From assembly GCF_028994775.1 (NCBI RefSeq), contig NZ_JAJQMN010000007.1, positions 248,001 to 312,000 of the forward strand: a stretch of 64,000 nt of DNA, written 5' to 3'. A program made the position numbers and the translations under genes. Shown in pieces: positions 9,153-17,423 of this stretch; positions within the stretch are counted from its first letter, which is position 1; each line of letters starts with the position of its first letter. The notes under the pieces are model-generated. The model did not search any database and was not told the origin of the DNA. It saw only the letters and a program-made list of their open reading frames with translations. The DNA is from Promicromonospora iranensis. GTDB lineage: Bacteria > Actinomycetota > Actinomycetes > Actinomycetales > Cellulomonadaceae.

Positions 9153-10141
9153 GCGTTCACCCGCACTCTCGGGTCGATGGCGGTGTAGACGACGTCGACC
9201 ACCATGTTGCCGACGACGACGAGGAAACCGGCGAGCAGCGTGACGCCCATGATCACCGGCTGGTCGTTGCGGGCGATGGAGTCGGCGGCCATCTTGCCGA
9301 CGCCGTTGATCCCGAAGACCGTCTCGGTGATGAGCGCCCCGCCGAGCAGGCCGGCGAAGTCCATGCCGAAGATCGTCACGATCGGCGTCAGGGCGGGGCG
9401 CAGGGCGTGCCGCCGCCACACGAGCGACTGCGGCAACCCCTTCGCGTAGGCGGTCCGCACGTAGTTCTCCCGCAGCACGTCGAGCACGTTGGCGCGGGTG
9501 AGCCGCGTGTAGGCGGCCGCGTACCCGATCGCGAGCACCATCCACGGCATCACGAAGTTGAGGAACCACTGCACCGGGTCGTCGGCGAACCGGACGGCCT
9601 GGGGGAACGGCAGCCACTGGAGCTGGACGACCAGCACGTACTGCAGCACCAGCGCGAGCACGTAGTTGGGGATCGACATGCTCGTGAGCGTCAGCCCCGT
9701 GGTGAACCGGTCGAGGAAGGTGCCCTCCTTGACGGCGCTGAGGAGCCCGCCGACGAGGCCGGCCAGCAACCACAGCACGGCGGCACCGATCGCGACGGTC
9801 GCGGAGACCGGGAGCCGCTGCACGATCATGTCCCAGACCGCCTGGCTGGACTGGAACGAGTAGCCGAGGCACGGCGCCGCGCACTCGACGGCGCCCGCAC
9901 CGTCGCCGTACGTGCGGCCCGCGAAGATGCCGACGACGAACAGGAAGAACTGGGTCCAGAAGGGCTGGTCCAGCCCGAGGTTGCCGCGAATCTGGTCGAT
10001 CAGCTCCGGGGTGCAGTTCTTGCCGCAGATCTGTACGGCCGGGTCGGGCGAGAGCGCGAAGAAGACCAGGTACGTGAACAGGCACACCAGCAGCAGGACC
10101 ATCAGCCCGGACGAGACACGGGTGAGGAGGAACCGGGGCAT
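9149..10141 (-). CDS. oppB: Peptide ABC transporter permease (OppB/DppB type)
   Basis: The 330-residue permease has an N-terminal helix (GLMVLLLVCLFTYLVFFALSP), a long periplasm-side loop with three cysteines (VQICGKNCTPEL and VECAAPCLGY), and then the BPD_transp_1 domain with the coupling motif VRTAYAKGLPQSLVWRRHALRPALTP. The start codon overlaps the stop of the OppC-type gene by one base (TGATG). The extra extracellular Cys pairs are also seen in other actinobacterial peptide permeases. It forms half of the membrane channel. Confidence 0.9.
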   Translation of the reverse strand: MPRFLLTRVSSGLMVLLLVCLFTYLVFFALSPDPAVQICGKNCTPELIDQIRGNLGLDQPFWTQFFLFVVGIFAGRTYGDGAGAVECAAPCLGYSFQSSQAVWDMIVQRLPVSATVAIGAAVLWLLAGLVGGLLSAVKEGTFLDRFTTGLTLTSMSIPNYVLALVLQYVLVVQLQWLPFPQAVRFADDPVQWFLNFVMPWMVLAIGYAAAYTRLTRANVLDVLRENYVRTAYAKGLPQSLVWRRHALRPALTPIVTIFGMDFAGLLGGALITETVFGINGVGKMAADSIARNDQPVIMGVTLLAGFLVVVGNMVVDVVYTAIDPRVRVNA

Positions 10142-11133
10142 CAGCGACCTTCCTGGGCGTCGACGACGGCACGCAGCCGGTCACCGAGCACGGTGAACGC
10201 GAGCACGAGCAGGAACAGGCACATGCCGGGCACGAGGAAGTACGCGGGGTCGACGGCGTACCACTTCACGGAGGCGGCGATCATCTGCCCCCAGCTCGGC
10301 GCGGGCGGGACGACGCCGACACCGAGGAACGACAGTCCGGCCTCCGTGCCGATGAAGCCGGGCACGGCGAGCGTCGACATGACGATGATCGTCGAGCGCA
10401 GGTTGGGCAGGATCTCGCGGAACACGATGCGTGCCCCGCTCGCCCCGGCGGCCCGCGCCGCCTCGACGAACTCGCGCTGCGCCAGCGACATGGTCTGGCC
10501 CCGGACGACGCGGGCCAGGTAGGGCCAGCCGAAGACCGAGATCACCACCACGAGCAGCGTCGACCGGTTGCTCGCCGGCAGCGCGGACAGGACGGCGATC
10601 ATGAAGATGAGCGCCGGGAAGGCCATGAGGAAGTCCATGACCCGCGACACGACGAGATCGACGCGCCCGCCGAAGTAGCCCGCCAGGAGCCCGAGCGAGA
10701 CACCGAGCACGGTGGTCAGCAGCGTCGCCGACAGTGCGATGCTCATGGACACCCGGGCGCCGTAGACGATCCGGGCGAAGATGTCGCGTCCGCTGCCGGG
10801 CTCGACGCCGAGCCAGTGCTCCGCGCCCATCCCGCCCCACGGCCCGATCGGCATGCCGCCCAGGTTGGGGTCGATGGCGGTCTGGTCGAACTCGTAGGGC
10901 GTCCAGCCGCTGATGGAGGTCAGGACGGGCGCGAAGATCGCCACGAGGGTCACGAGGACGATGTAGCCGAGCCCGAGCATCGCGCCGACGTCGCGGCGCA
11001 GGGCCTGCCAGGTCCCGCCGGCACCGGCCTGGACGGCGCCGGCAGCCTGGGTGGCCGCCGGCGCCTCCGCGGTGTCGTCGGCCCCGGCCCCGCCGGCCGT
11101 GGCGGCCGTGAGGTCTGTCTGGGGTGACGTCAT
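10141..11133 (-). CDS. oppC: Peptide ABC transporter permease (OppC/DppC type)
   Basis: The 330-residue permease has an Ala-rich cytoplasmic tail of about 45 residues, the OppC_N segment (LGLGYIVLVTLVAIFAPVL), a GVEPGSGRDIFARIVYGARVS stretch characteristic of DppC/OppC, and the coupling motif EFVEAARAAGASGARIVFREILPN. It directly follows the binding-protein gene (3 bases between the two coding regions) and precedes the OppB-type permease. It is the second half of the channel. Confidence 0.9.
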   Translation of the reverse strand: MTSPQTDLTAATAGGAGADDTAEAPAATQAAGAVQAGAGGTWQALRRDVGAMLGLGYIVLVTLVAIFAPVLTSISGWTPYEFDQTAIDPNLGGMPIGPWGGMGAEHWLGVEPGSGRDIFARIVYGARVSMSIALSATLLTTVLGVSLGLLAGYFGGRVDLVVSRVMDFLMAFPALIFMIAVLSALPASNRSTLLVVVISVFGWPYLARVVRGQTMSLAQREFVEAARAAGASGARIVFREILPNLRSTIIVMSTLAVPGFIGTEAGLSFLGVGVVPPAPSWGQMIAASVKWYAVDPAYFLVPGMCLFLLVLAFTVLGDRLRAVVDAQEGR

Positions 11134-11136
11134 GGG

Positions 11137-12843
11137 TCAGCCCTTCTCGGGATCCTTGAGACCGACGCCGACGTAGTCGATGCCGCCGGTCGCGGCGTTC
11201 GCCGAGGAGAAGAGGCCGGTGACGTTCTCACCCGGGAGGGAGACCGTCTTGGCGACCATCAGCGGCACGATCGGCGCCTGCTCCAGGATCTGCTCGTCGA
11301 GGTCGCCCCACTGCTCGTTGGCCGCGTCGATGTCCGCCATCGCCTTGATCTCGTCGATCCGGGCGTTGATCTCCGGGTCGTTGATCTGGGCGAGGTTGGC
11401 GTTGCCCTTCTCGTAGATGTTGCGGCCGTCGAACAGCGGCGGGATGAAGGTCGCCGCCGACGAGGCCCAGTCCGGGCACCAGCCGGTGATGGCCGCGTCG
11501 TTCTGCTGCGACGGGGTGCCGATGGTCTCGTAGTACGTGGAGGTGTCGATCAGGTTGAGCTCGACCGTGATGCCGATCCGCTCGAGCGCCTGCTGCACCG
11601 CCTCGCCCTGCGCCTGCATGGACTCCTGCGAACGGATGTCGAGCGTCATGGTGAAGCCGTCGGACAGGCCCGCCTCGTCCAGCAGCTGCTGTGCGGCCGC
11701 GACGTCGCCGCTCCCGTCCTGCGACGGGTACAGGTCGAAGTCCTTGTGACCGGCGACCGTGGACGGGAGGATCGTCGTGGACGGCTCGCCCAGCTGGGTG
11801 CCGCCGCTCGCGTTGACGATGGCGTTGCGGTCGATCGCATAGCTGATCGCCTGCCGCACGCGGACGTCGTCCAGGTGCTGCTTGGTGGTGTTCAGGCTCA
11901 TGTACGTGGTGCAGATGCCCGGGAGCTCGAGGATGCGCTCCTGCAGCTGAGGCGTCTGCAGCCGGGGGAGCGTGGCCGGCTGGACGGTGCCGGCGATGGC
12001 GTTGACGTCCGCGCCCTGGCCGGCGATGAGCCGCTCGTCGATGGTGGCCGGGTCGAGGCCGATGGTGAACTCCCAGCCGTCCGGCTTGGCGGCGCGCACC
12101 TCGTCCGTGGCCGGGTCCCAGCTCTCGTTGCGCTCGAGCTTGATGGTGCTGCCCGGCACGTACTCGGCCAGCTTGTAGGGCCCGGACGCGATGATCTCGT
12201 GGATGAACTCGTCGCCCTCACCGGTGCCCTCGGGGAACGGCGTGGCGTTCACCTGGGAGACCACGGCGTCGAACTCCGGGAACGGCTCCTTGAGGTGGAA
12301 GACGATCGTCTTGTCGTCGGGCGTCTCGATGGTCGGCAGGTCGCCCGTCTCGTACGGACCCTGGTAGTCCTCGGGAGCGTCGACGACCTGCTTGAGGTAC
12401 GGCGAGCCGATCCCGATCTGCGGGTCCCAGGCCCGGGAGATGCCGAACTTGACCTCGGCGGACGTGATCGGGTCGCCGTTCTCGAACGTCAGGCCGTCCT
12501 TGAGCGTGTAGGTCCAGGTCAGCCCGTCGTCGGACACCTCGCCCAGGCTCTCGGCGAGGTCCGGGACGATCTCGTTCGGGTCTTCGGCCGAGCCGGGAGC
12601 GGACGTCGTGAGCTGGCGGTAGACCAGCCGGTAGAAGTTGTTCACGCCGCCGTCCCAGCCGCGGGCCGGGTCGAGGTACGAGAAGTCGGCGTTCTGCAGC
12701 ACGTGGACGGTGCCGCCCTCGGCGGGCTCGGCAGTGAACCCGCCTCCCCCGGAGGAGTCGTCCTGGGCGCCGCCGCCGCAGGCGGCGAGAGCGAGGGTCG
12801 TGGCGGCAGCGATGACAGCTGTCGTTATCCGATGGAGCTTCAC
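11137..12843 (-). CDS. oppA: Peptide-binding lipoprotein of the ABC transporter (SBP_bac_5)
   Basis: The 568-residue protein starts with GTG (12843-12841), preceded by GAGAGG at good spacing. Its signal peptide ends in the lipobox LALAAC (Cys near residue 21), so it is a membrane-anchored extracellular lipoprotein. The rest is a cluster-C binding protein (DGLTWTYTLKDGLTFENGDPITSAEVKFG and VRQAISYAIDRNAIV motifs). It should capture oligopeptides, and from context perhaps arabinosylated hydroxyproline peptides; the ligand is inference. It lies 97 bases after the first GH127 gene, with no obvious terminator between, so the two are probably co-transcribed. Confidence 0.9.
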   Translation of the reverse strand: MKLHRITTAVIAAATTLALAACGGGAQDDSSGGGGFTAEPAEGGTVHVLQNADFSYLDPARGWDGGVNNFYRLVYRQLTTSAPGSAEDPNEIVPDLAESLGEVSDDGLTWTYTLKDGLTFENGDPITSAEVKFGISRAWDPQIGIGSPYLKQVVDAPEDYQGPYETGDLPTIETPDDKTIVFHLKEPFPEFDAVVSQVNATPFPEGTGEGDEFIHEIIASGPYKLAEYVPGSTIKLERNESWDPATDEVRAAKPDGWEFTIGLDPATIDERLIAGQGADVNAIAGTVQPATLPRLQTPQLQERILELPGICTTYMSLNTTKQHLDDVRVRQAISYAIDRNAIVNASGGTQLGEPSTTILPSTVAGHKDFDLYPSQDGSGDVAAAQQLLDEAGLSDGFTMTLDIRSQESMQAQGEAVQQALERIGITVELNLIDTSTYYETIGTPSQQNDAAITGWCPDWASSAATFIPPLFDGRNIYEKGNANLAQINDPEINARIDEIKAMADIDAANEQWGDLDEQILEQAPIVPLMVAKTVSLPGENVTGLFSSANAATGGIDYVGVGLKDPEKG

Positions 12844-12940
12844 GATGTGGCCTCTCGGTCGGTGACGCGGTCGCGTCGAGGGGTCGTACGGGTAGGACGC
12901 GAGGGCCAGGTCGGGCTGGTCCTCGGGCGGGTCGGTCCGG

Positions 12941-14932
12941 TCAGGTGTGCCGGAGCCAGACCCGCATCGCCCCGGGTTCGCGGTTCGCCCAGAGGTGGTA
13001 GGGCACCAGCGCGACCGGCGTCGTCGTCGACGGGGTCGGTGGGTCTGTCCGGTCCGCGGCCGGGTACGGGTCGTCCGACGGCGCGGGCCGCCGGCTCACG
13101 TGCGCGGTCACCGCGTGGCGCAGCACGGGGTCGTCCGACGGCGAGTCGCCGCCGGCGGTGCGCTCGCTGACGGTGCCCGCACCGACGGTGTGCACGACCA
13201 GCTCGTCGAGGGGTGCGGGGGAGTCGGCCCGCTCCAGGCAGTGCACGACCGGCCCGCGGACGACGGCGACGGCGCCGCGCGTTGCGTCGACGGCGGGGTG
13301 CGAGACGACGAGGGTCGGTCGCATCGGCAGGTCGAGCACCACCTCCTGGCCGGGTCGCCATGCGCGGGTCAGCCGCAGCCAGCCGTGCGAGATCTCGCTG
13401 TCGCCCGGTTCTCCGGCGATCGGCGCGCCGTCGACGGTGACACGCGGCGTCGTCGCCCAGGCGGGGACCCGGAGCGTGAGCGTCGCCGGCTCGTCGCGGG
13501 CGGCGAGCACGCGGACCGTGACCCGCCCGTCCCAGGGATAGTCGGTGACGACGTCGACGGTGAGCGCGGCGGACCGGATGCGGCAGGCGGTGAGCAGAGC
13601 GACGGTCAGGCCGTCCGGCGTCTCGAGCGCCACGTGGTCCTGCAGCCCGCTGATCCAGCGCGCCGCGTTCGGCGGACAGCATGCGCAGCCGAACCAGCGG
13701 CGGCGCAGCGGCTCCGCGGGGTCCGCCGGCCGCCCGTCGGTGTGGTCGGGGCGACGCTGCAGCGGGTTGTCGTAGAAGAACCGGGTGCCTTCGAGCGAGA
13801 CCCCTGCGGCGAAGCCGTTGTAGAGGACGCGCTCCACGTGGTCCAGCACCGCGGCGCTGCCGGTGGCCAGGAACAGCCGCCAGCCCCACTGCATGGTGCC
13901 GATCGCGGCACAGGTCTCGGCGTAGGCGCGCTCGGACGGCAGCTCGTACCGGTCGCCGAACGCCTCGTCCGAGTGCCGCGAGCCGATGCCGCCCGTGACG
14001 TAGGACTTGGTGCGCACCATGTCGTCCCACAGCCGCAGCAGGTGGTCGGTCCGCGCGGTGTCGCCGCGCTCGATGGCGACGTCGGTGGCGCCCGCGGCCA
14101 GGTAGACCATGCGGACGGCATGCCCGGTCACCGTGTCGAGGTCGCGCAGCGGTGCGTGGTCGGCGTAGTACGCCGGCCCGAACGGTGCCCCGGCGAAGAG
14201 GCCTGAGCCACGCCGCTCGACGAACAGCTCCGCCTGGCGCAGGTAGGGCTCGTGACCCGTCTCGCGGTACAGCTCCACGAGCGCCGTCTCGACCTGCGGG
14301 TGGCCGCAGTACTCCGCGCGGCCCTCCTCACCGAACCGGTCCACCACGAGGTCCGCGAACCGGCGGGCGACGTTCAGCAGCCGGTCGTCGCCCAGCCGGC
14401 GTGCGGCGGCGAGCGCGCCCTGGATCAGGTGGCCCAGGTTGTACAGCTCGTGCCCGCCGGCCAGGTCCGCCCACGGCTCGACGGGGGTGTCGGTGCCCTG
14501 GTGGAAGGAGGACAGGTACCCGTCGTCGCCCTGGGCACCCTCGATGAGGTGCACCGCCTCCTCGTAGAAGGCGCGCACCGCTGCCCTGCCGGCGTCGTGC
14601 TCACCGCTGTCGTGCTCACCGCCGCGGGCCAGCTCGTACGCGGCCGCCTCGAGTGTCTTGTAGGCGTCCGTGTCCGCGAACGGGTAGCCGCCGCGGAAGG
14701 GCTCCTCGGTCTGTTCCGCCACGCGGCGGAAGTTGTCGAGGACGCCGGCTGCCCGCACCTGCTCGACGGCGTGCGGCAGCGTCGCGGCGGCGTTGCGCCG
14801 TTGCCAGTGGCCCAGCAGACCATCGGTCAGCGCGACGTCGCCGAGGCCGAGCGGTCGCCCGGCTGTCTTGGCCGGGGCGGTCCGGTCCTGGGCCGCGGGT
14901 TCCGGCGCCCCGGTCCTCGTGTCGGTCGGCAT
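12941..14932 (-). CDS. GH127 beta-L-arabinofuranosidase (HypBA1-like)
   Basis: The 663-residue protein has the size of single-domain GH127 enzymes (about 640-660). YAETCA places Glu339 and Cys341, and CACCPPN places Cys418 and Cys419; each is one position from the Zn ligands and nucleophile I recall for B. longum HypBA1 (Glu338, Cys340, Cys417, Cys418). HypBA1 releases arabinose from beta-1,2-arabinobiose and Hyp-linked arabinose of extensin-type glycans. The start at 14932 has AGGGG about 8 bases upstream; an open extension to 15214 crosses the promoter region and is unlikely to be translated. No signal peptide is present, so action is cytoplasmic. It leads the run into the peptide transporter. 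Confidence 0.93.
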   Translation of the reverse strand: MPTDTRTGAPEPAAQDRTAPAKTAGRPLGLGDVALTDGLLGHWQRRNAAATLPHAVEQVRAAGVLDNFRRVAEQTEEPFRGGYPFADTDAYKTLEAAAYELARGGEHDSGEHDAGRAAVRAFYEEAVHLIEGAQGDDGYLSSFHQGTDTPVEPWADLAGGHELYNLGHLIQGALAAARRLGDDRLLNVARRFADLVVDRFGEEGRAEYCGHPQVETALVELYRETGHEPYLRQAELFVERRGSGLFAGAPFGPAYYADHAPLRDLDTVTGHAVRMVYLAAGATDVAIERGDTARTDHLLRLWDDMVRTKSYVTGGIGSRHSDEAFGDRYELPSERAYAETCAAIGTMQWGWRLFLATGSAAVLDHVERVLYNGFAAGVSLEGTRFFYDNPLQRRPDHTDGRPADPAEPLRRRWFGCACCPPNAARWISGLQDHVALETPDGLTVALLTACRIRSAALTVDVVTDYPWDGRVTVRVLAARDEPATLTLRVPAWATTPRVTVDGAPIAGEPGDSEISHGWLRLTRAWRPGQEVVLDLPMRPTLVVSHPAVDATRGAVAVVRGPVVHCLERADSPAPLDELVVHTVGAGTVSERTAGGDSPSDDPVLRHAVTAHVSRRPAPSDDPYPAADRTDPPTPSTTTPVALVPYHLWANREPGAMRVWLRHT

Positions 14933-14974
14933 CGTCCCCTCACCTTCGAGTAGTCGGTCCGCGATATGTGATGC

Positions 14975-14986
14975 GTGATATTTTAC
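14975..14986. promoter_or_regulatory. Candidate GntR operator, copy 1
   Basis: GTGATATTTTAC lies 43 bases upstream of the GH127 start. It matches copy 2 at 15130-15141 in 9 of 12 positions, in the same orientation, and is an AT-rich island in GC-rich DNA. A related GATATGTGATG sits just beside it (14963-14973). Binding by the adjacent GntR protein is inferred from position only. Confidence 0.5.
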
Positions 14987-15129
14987 TGATGGACGACGAC
15001 GGTGTCGATGGGGTGAATGTAAACGACGTGTTTCCTTGTTCCTGGGCCGTTCTCGGCGCCAGCCAACCCGCCCGCGCGGACCTGCCTCAGGTACCCTCGG
15101 GCGCGTTGACGATCGGATTCCCGTCCCGT

Positions 15130-15141
15130 GTAATATACTAC
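15130..15141. promoter_or_regulatory. Candidate GntR operator, copy 2
   Basis: GTAATATACTAC is a near-perfect palindrome (5 of 6 base pairs) ending 30 bases before the GntR start codon, where an autoregulatory site would be expected. With copy 1 it gives the shared motif GTRATATWYTAC. The TAATAT or TATACT inside could also serve as a -10 element, so repression by steric block is possible. Confidence 0.55.
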
Positions 15142-15171
15142 TAGCGTTGCCTGACCACCCAGGAGTGCATG

Positions 15172-15852
15172 ATGAGCGCAGCAACACCGACCCCGTCGGT
15201 CCGTCGTCTCCCACCGGTCGCGAGCCTGCGCGAGCAGGTCCACCGCGCCCTCGTGGCGGCGATCGTCGCCGGCGAGCTGGAGCCCGGTGAGCTCGTCTCC
15301 GTGCCGACCCTCGCCGCCCGGTTCGACGTGTCCGCGACGCCGGTGCGCGAGGCGGTGCTGGACCTGGAGCGCCGGGGGTTCCTGGAGGCGGTGCGCAACA
15401 AGGGGTTCCGTGTCACGCGCGTCAGCGACCAGACACTGCGGCACGTCGCCGCCGTCCGCCTGGTGATCGAGCCGATCTGGATGGAGCGCCTGGCCAAGTC
15501 GTTCCCGGTCGGGCAGCTCGCGGAGTTCCGCGCGCTGGCCGACGAGATCGTCGAGGGTGCGCGCACCGGTGACCTGATCGCGTACCTGCAGGCGGATCAG
15601 TCGTTCCACCTTCGGCTGATGGGGCTGCTGGGCAACCCGGTGGCGAGCGAGATCGTGTCCGACCTGCGGGACCGGGCACGTCTGCTCGGGCTGTCGACGA
15701 TGGTCGCCAGCGGAACGCTCGCGAGCTCGGCCCAGGAGCACCACGAGCTGCTCGACCTGCTGGCCGCCGGCGACGGCTCGGGGGCCAAGGCGCTCATGGA
15801 GCGGCACATCGGGCACTCGCTCGGTACGTGGGCGGGCAAGCCGGAGGACTGA
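15172..15852 (+). CDS. GntR-family (FCD) transcriptional regulator
   Basis: The 226-residue protein has an N-terminal winged helix (LREQVHRALVAAIVAGELEPGELVSV...LAARFDVSATPVREAVLDLERRGFLEA, about 20-75) and an all-helical FCD ligand domain (about 85-215) with the metal-site-like DQSFHLRL and EHHELLDLLAAGD motifs. Of two adjacent ATGs (15169, 15172) the second stands at better distance from AGGAG (15161-15165). It is the first gene of the hydroxyproline operon and faces the GH127/peptide operon, so it probably controls both, with hydroxyproline or a breakdown product as inducer (inference). Confidence 0.9.
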   Translation: MSAATPTPSVRRLPPVASLREQVHRALVAAIVAGELEPGELVSVPTLAARFDVSATPVREAVLDLERRGFLEAVRNKGFRVTRVSDQTLRHVAAVRLVIEPIWMERLAKSFPVGQLAEFRALADEIVEGARTGDLIAYLQADQSFHLRLMGLLGNPVASEIVSDLRDRARLLGLSTMVASGTLASSAQEHHELLDLLAAGDGSGAKALMERHIGHSLGTWAGKPED

Positions 15853-15921
15853 GCCCGAAGAGCGAGCCGACCAGCAAGCCCGACCGGCGAGGCCGGAGAA
15901 CGTGGACCAGAGACCGAGGGG

Positions 15922-17118
15922 GTGGAAGTGGCAGTGGAGGTCGTGATCGTCGGCGCCGGGATCGTCGGCGCGGCGTGCGCGCGCTCCCTCGCCCGGGCGG
16001 GCGCCCGGGTGACGGTGCTCGACCGCGGGGCGGCCGCCGCCGGCACCAGCGCCCACGGCGAGGGCAACCTGCTGGTCTCCGACAAGGGCCCGGGCCCCGA
16101 GCTGGAGCTCGCCACGGTGTCCCTCCACCGGTGGGCCGCGCTCGCGGACGAGCTGCCGGACGAGCTGGGTCCACGGTTCCCGTCCGTCGAGCACGAGGCC
16201 AAGGGCGGTCTCGTGGTCGTCACCTCCGCCGAGGGCCTGGCCGGGCTGCGCCGGTTCGCCGACGCGCAGCGGGCGTCGGGCGTCGAAGCGGTCGAGATGA
16301 GCGCCGAGCAGGCACGCGAGCTCGAGCCCGACCTGGCGCCCGGCGTCGTGGGCGCCGTCCACTACCCGCAGGACGCCCAGGTGCAGCCGGTAGCGGCCAC
16401 CGAGGCGCTGCTCGCCTCGGCGCGCCGGGCCGGTGCCGAGGTCCGCACCGGTGTGGAGGTGACCGGCCCGCTGCTCGGCGCCGGCGGCCGGCTCACCGGC
16501 GTCGTCACGTCGCGGGGCGAGGTGGCAGCGGACGCCGTCGTCGTGGCGGCGGGGCCCTGGTCGGCGGAGGTCGCCGACCGGCTGGGCTCCTGGATCCCCG
16601 TGCGGCCGCGCCGCGGCATGGTGCTGGTGACCACCCCCATGCCACAGCGCATCCGGCACAAGGTCTACGACGGTGACTACTTCGCCGCCACGCAGTCGGC
16701 GGGCGCGGAGCTGCAGACGTCCGCCGTCATCGAGTCGACGCAGGGCGGCACCGTGCTGATCGGTTCGAGCCGGGAGCAGGTCGGGTTCGACGAGCGCTTC
16801 CGCGCCGAGGTGCCCGCCGAGATGGCGCGGCGCGCGGTGGCGGTGTTCCCGTTCCTCGCGCGGACCAACGTGATGCGGTCCTACCTGGGCTTTCGTCCGT
16901 ACATGCCCGACCACCTGCCGGTGATCGGCCCCGACCCCGTCCGTGCCGGGCTGTGGTTCGCCACGGGCCACGAGGGCGCGGGCGTCGGGCTGGCTCCGGC
17001 GACCGGTGACCTGCTCGCCGCGCAGCTGCTCGGCCTCGAGCCTCCGGTGGACCCCCGCCCGTACGCCGTCGACCGGCCGACGCTCCTGGAGACACGCCCG
17101 TTGGAGACCCAGCCATGA
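15922..17118 (+). CDS. D-hydroxyproline dehydrogenase, FAD (DAO-type) beta subunit
   Basis: The 398-residue DAO-family flavoprotein starts with a Rossmann ADP-binding motif (VVIVGAGIVGAACARSLARAG) and ends with the FAD-closing segment LWFATGHEGAGVGLAPATGDLLAAQLLG. It resembles HcnC/LhpB-type subunits. With the next two genes it should form the membrane-associated heteromeric dehydrogenase that oxidises cis-4-hydroxy-D-proline to pyrroline-4-hydroxy-2-carboxylate, passing electrons to the respiratory chain. Its stop overlaps the next start (ATGA). GGGGG about 10 bases upstream supports the ATG at 15922. Confidence 0.87.
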   Translation: MEVAVEVVIVGAGIVGAACARSLARAGARVTVLDRGAAAAGTSAHGEGNLLVSDKGPGPELELATVSLHRWAALADELPDELGPRFPSVEHEAKGGLVVVTSAEGLAGLRRFADAQRASGVEAVEMSAEQARELEPDLAPGVVGAVHYPQDAQVQPVAATEALLASARRAGAEVRTGVEVTGPLLGAGGRLTGVVTSRGEVAADAVVVAAGPWSAEVADRLGSWIPVRPRRGMVLVTTPMPQRIRHKVYDGDYFAATQSAGAELQTSAVIESTQGGTVLIGSSREQVGFDERFRAEVPAEMARRAVAVFPFLARTNVMRSYLGFRPYMPDHLPVIGPDPVRAGLWFATGHEGAGVGLAPATGDLLAAQLLGLEPPVDPRPYAVDRPTLLETRPLETQP

Positions 17119-17423
17119 CCTCGTACCGCGTACCGGCCGAACGCGACCCGGCCCGGCCGGCCGCCGACCGCCCGCTGACGATAGTGGTCGACGGCGAGCC
17201 CGTGGCCGGGACCGCCGGGCAGACGATCGCCGGGGTGCTGCTGGGCGCCGGACGGCGCGAGTGGCGCACGACCGCGGCGGGCGGCGCACCGCGCGGCGTG
17301 TTCTGCGGGATCGGCGTGTGCTTCGACTGCCTCGTCGAGGTCAACGGCCTCCGGGACGTGCGCGCATGCCTGCGCCGCGCCCAGGAGGGCGACGTCGTGA
17401 CCCGACAGGGCGGAACCCCATGA
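17115..17423 (+). CDS. D-hydroxyproline dehydrogenase, small [2Fe-2S] subunit
   Basis: The 102-residue ferredoxin-fold protein has the cluster ligands Cys64, Cys69, Cys72 and Cys85 (CGIGVCFDC ... RACLR), the C-x4-C-x2-C-x12-C pattern of HcnA/LhpF-like subunits. It is joined to its neighbours by ATGA overlaps on both sides, a strong sign of stoichiometric co-translation. Its role is electron transfer between the two flavin subunits. Confidence 0.88.
   Translation: MTSYRVPAERDPARPAADRPLTIVVDGEPVAGTAGQTIAGVLLGAGRREWRTTAAGGAPRGVFCGIGVCFDCLVEVNGLRDVRACLRRAQEGDVVTRQGGTP

Noticed and set aside
14933-15214. N-terminal extension of the GH127 gene to 15214
   Set aside because: It crosses the divergent promoter and runs into the GntR gene; AGGGG before 14932 supports the shorter form.
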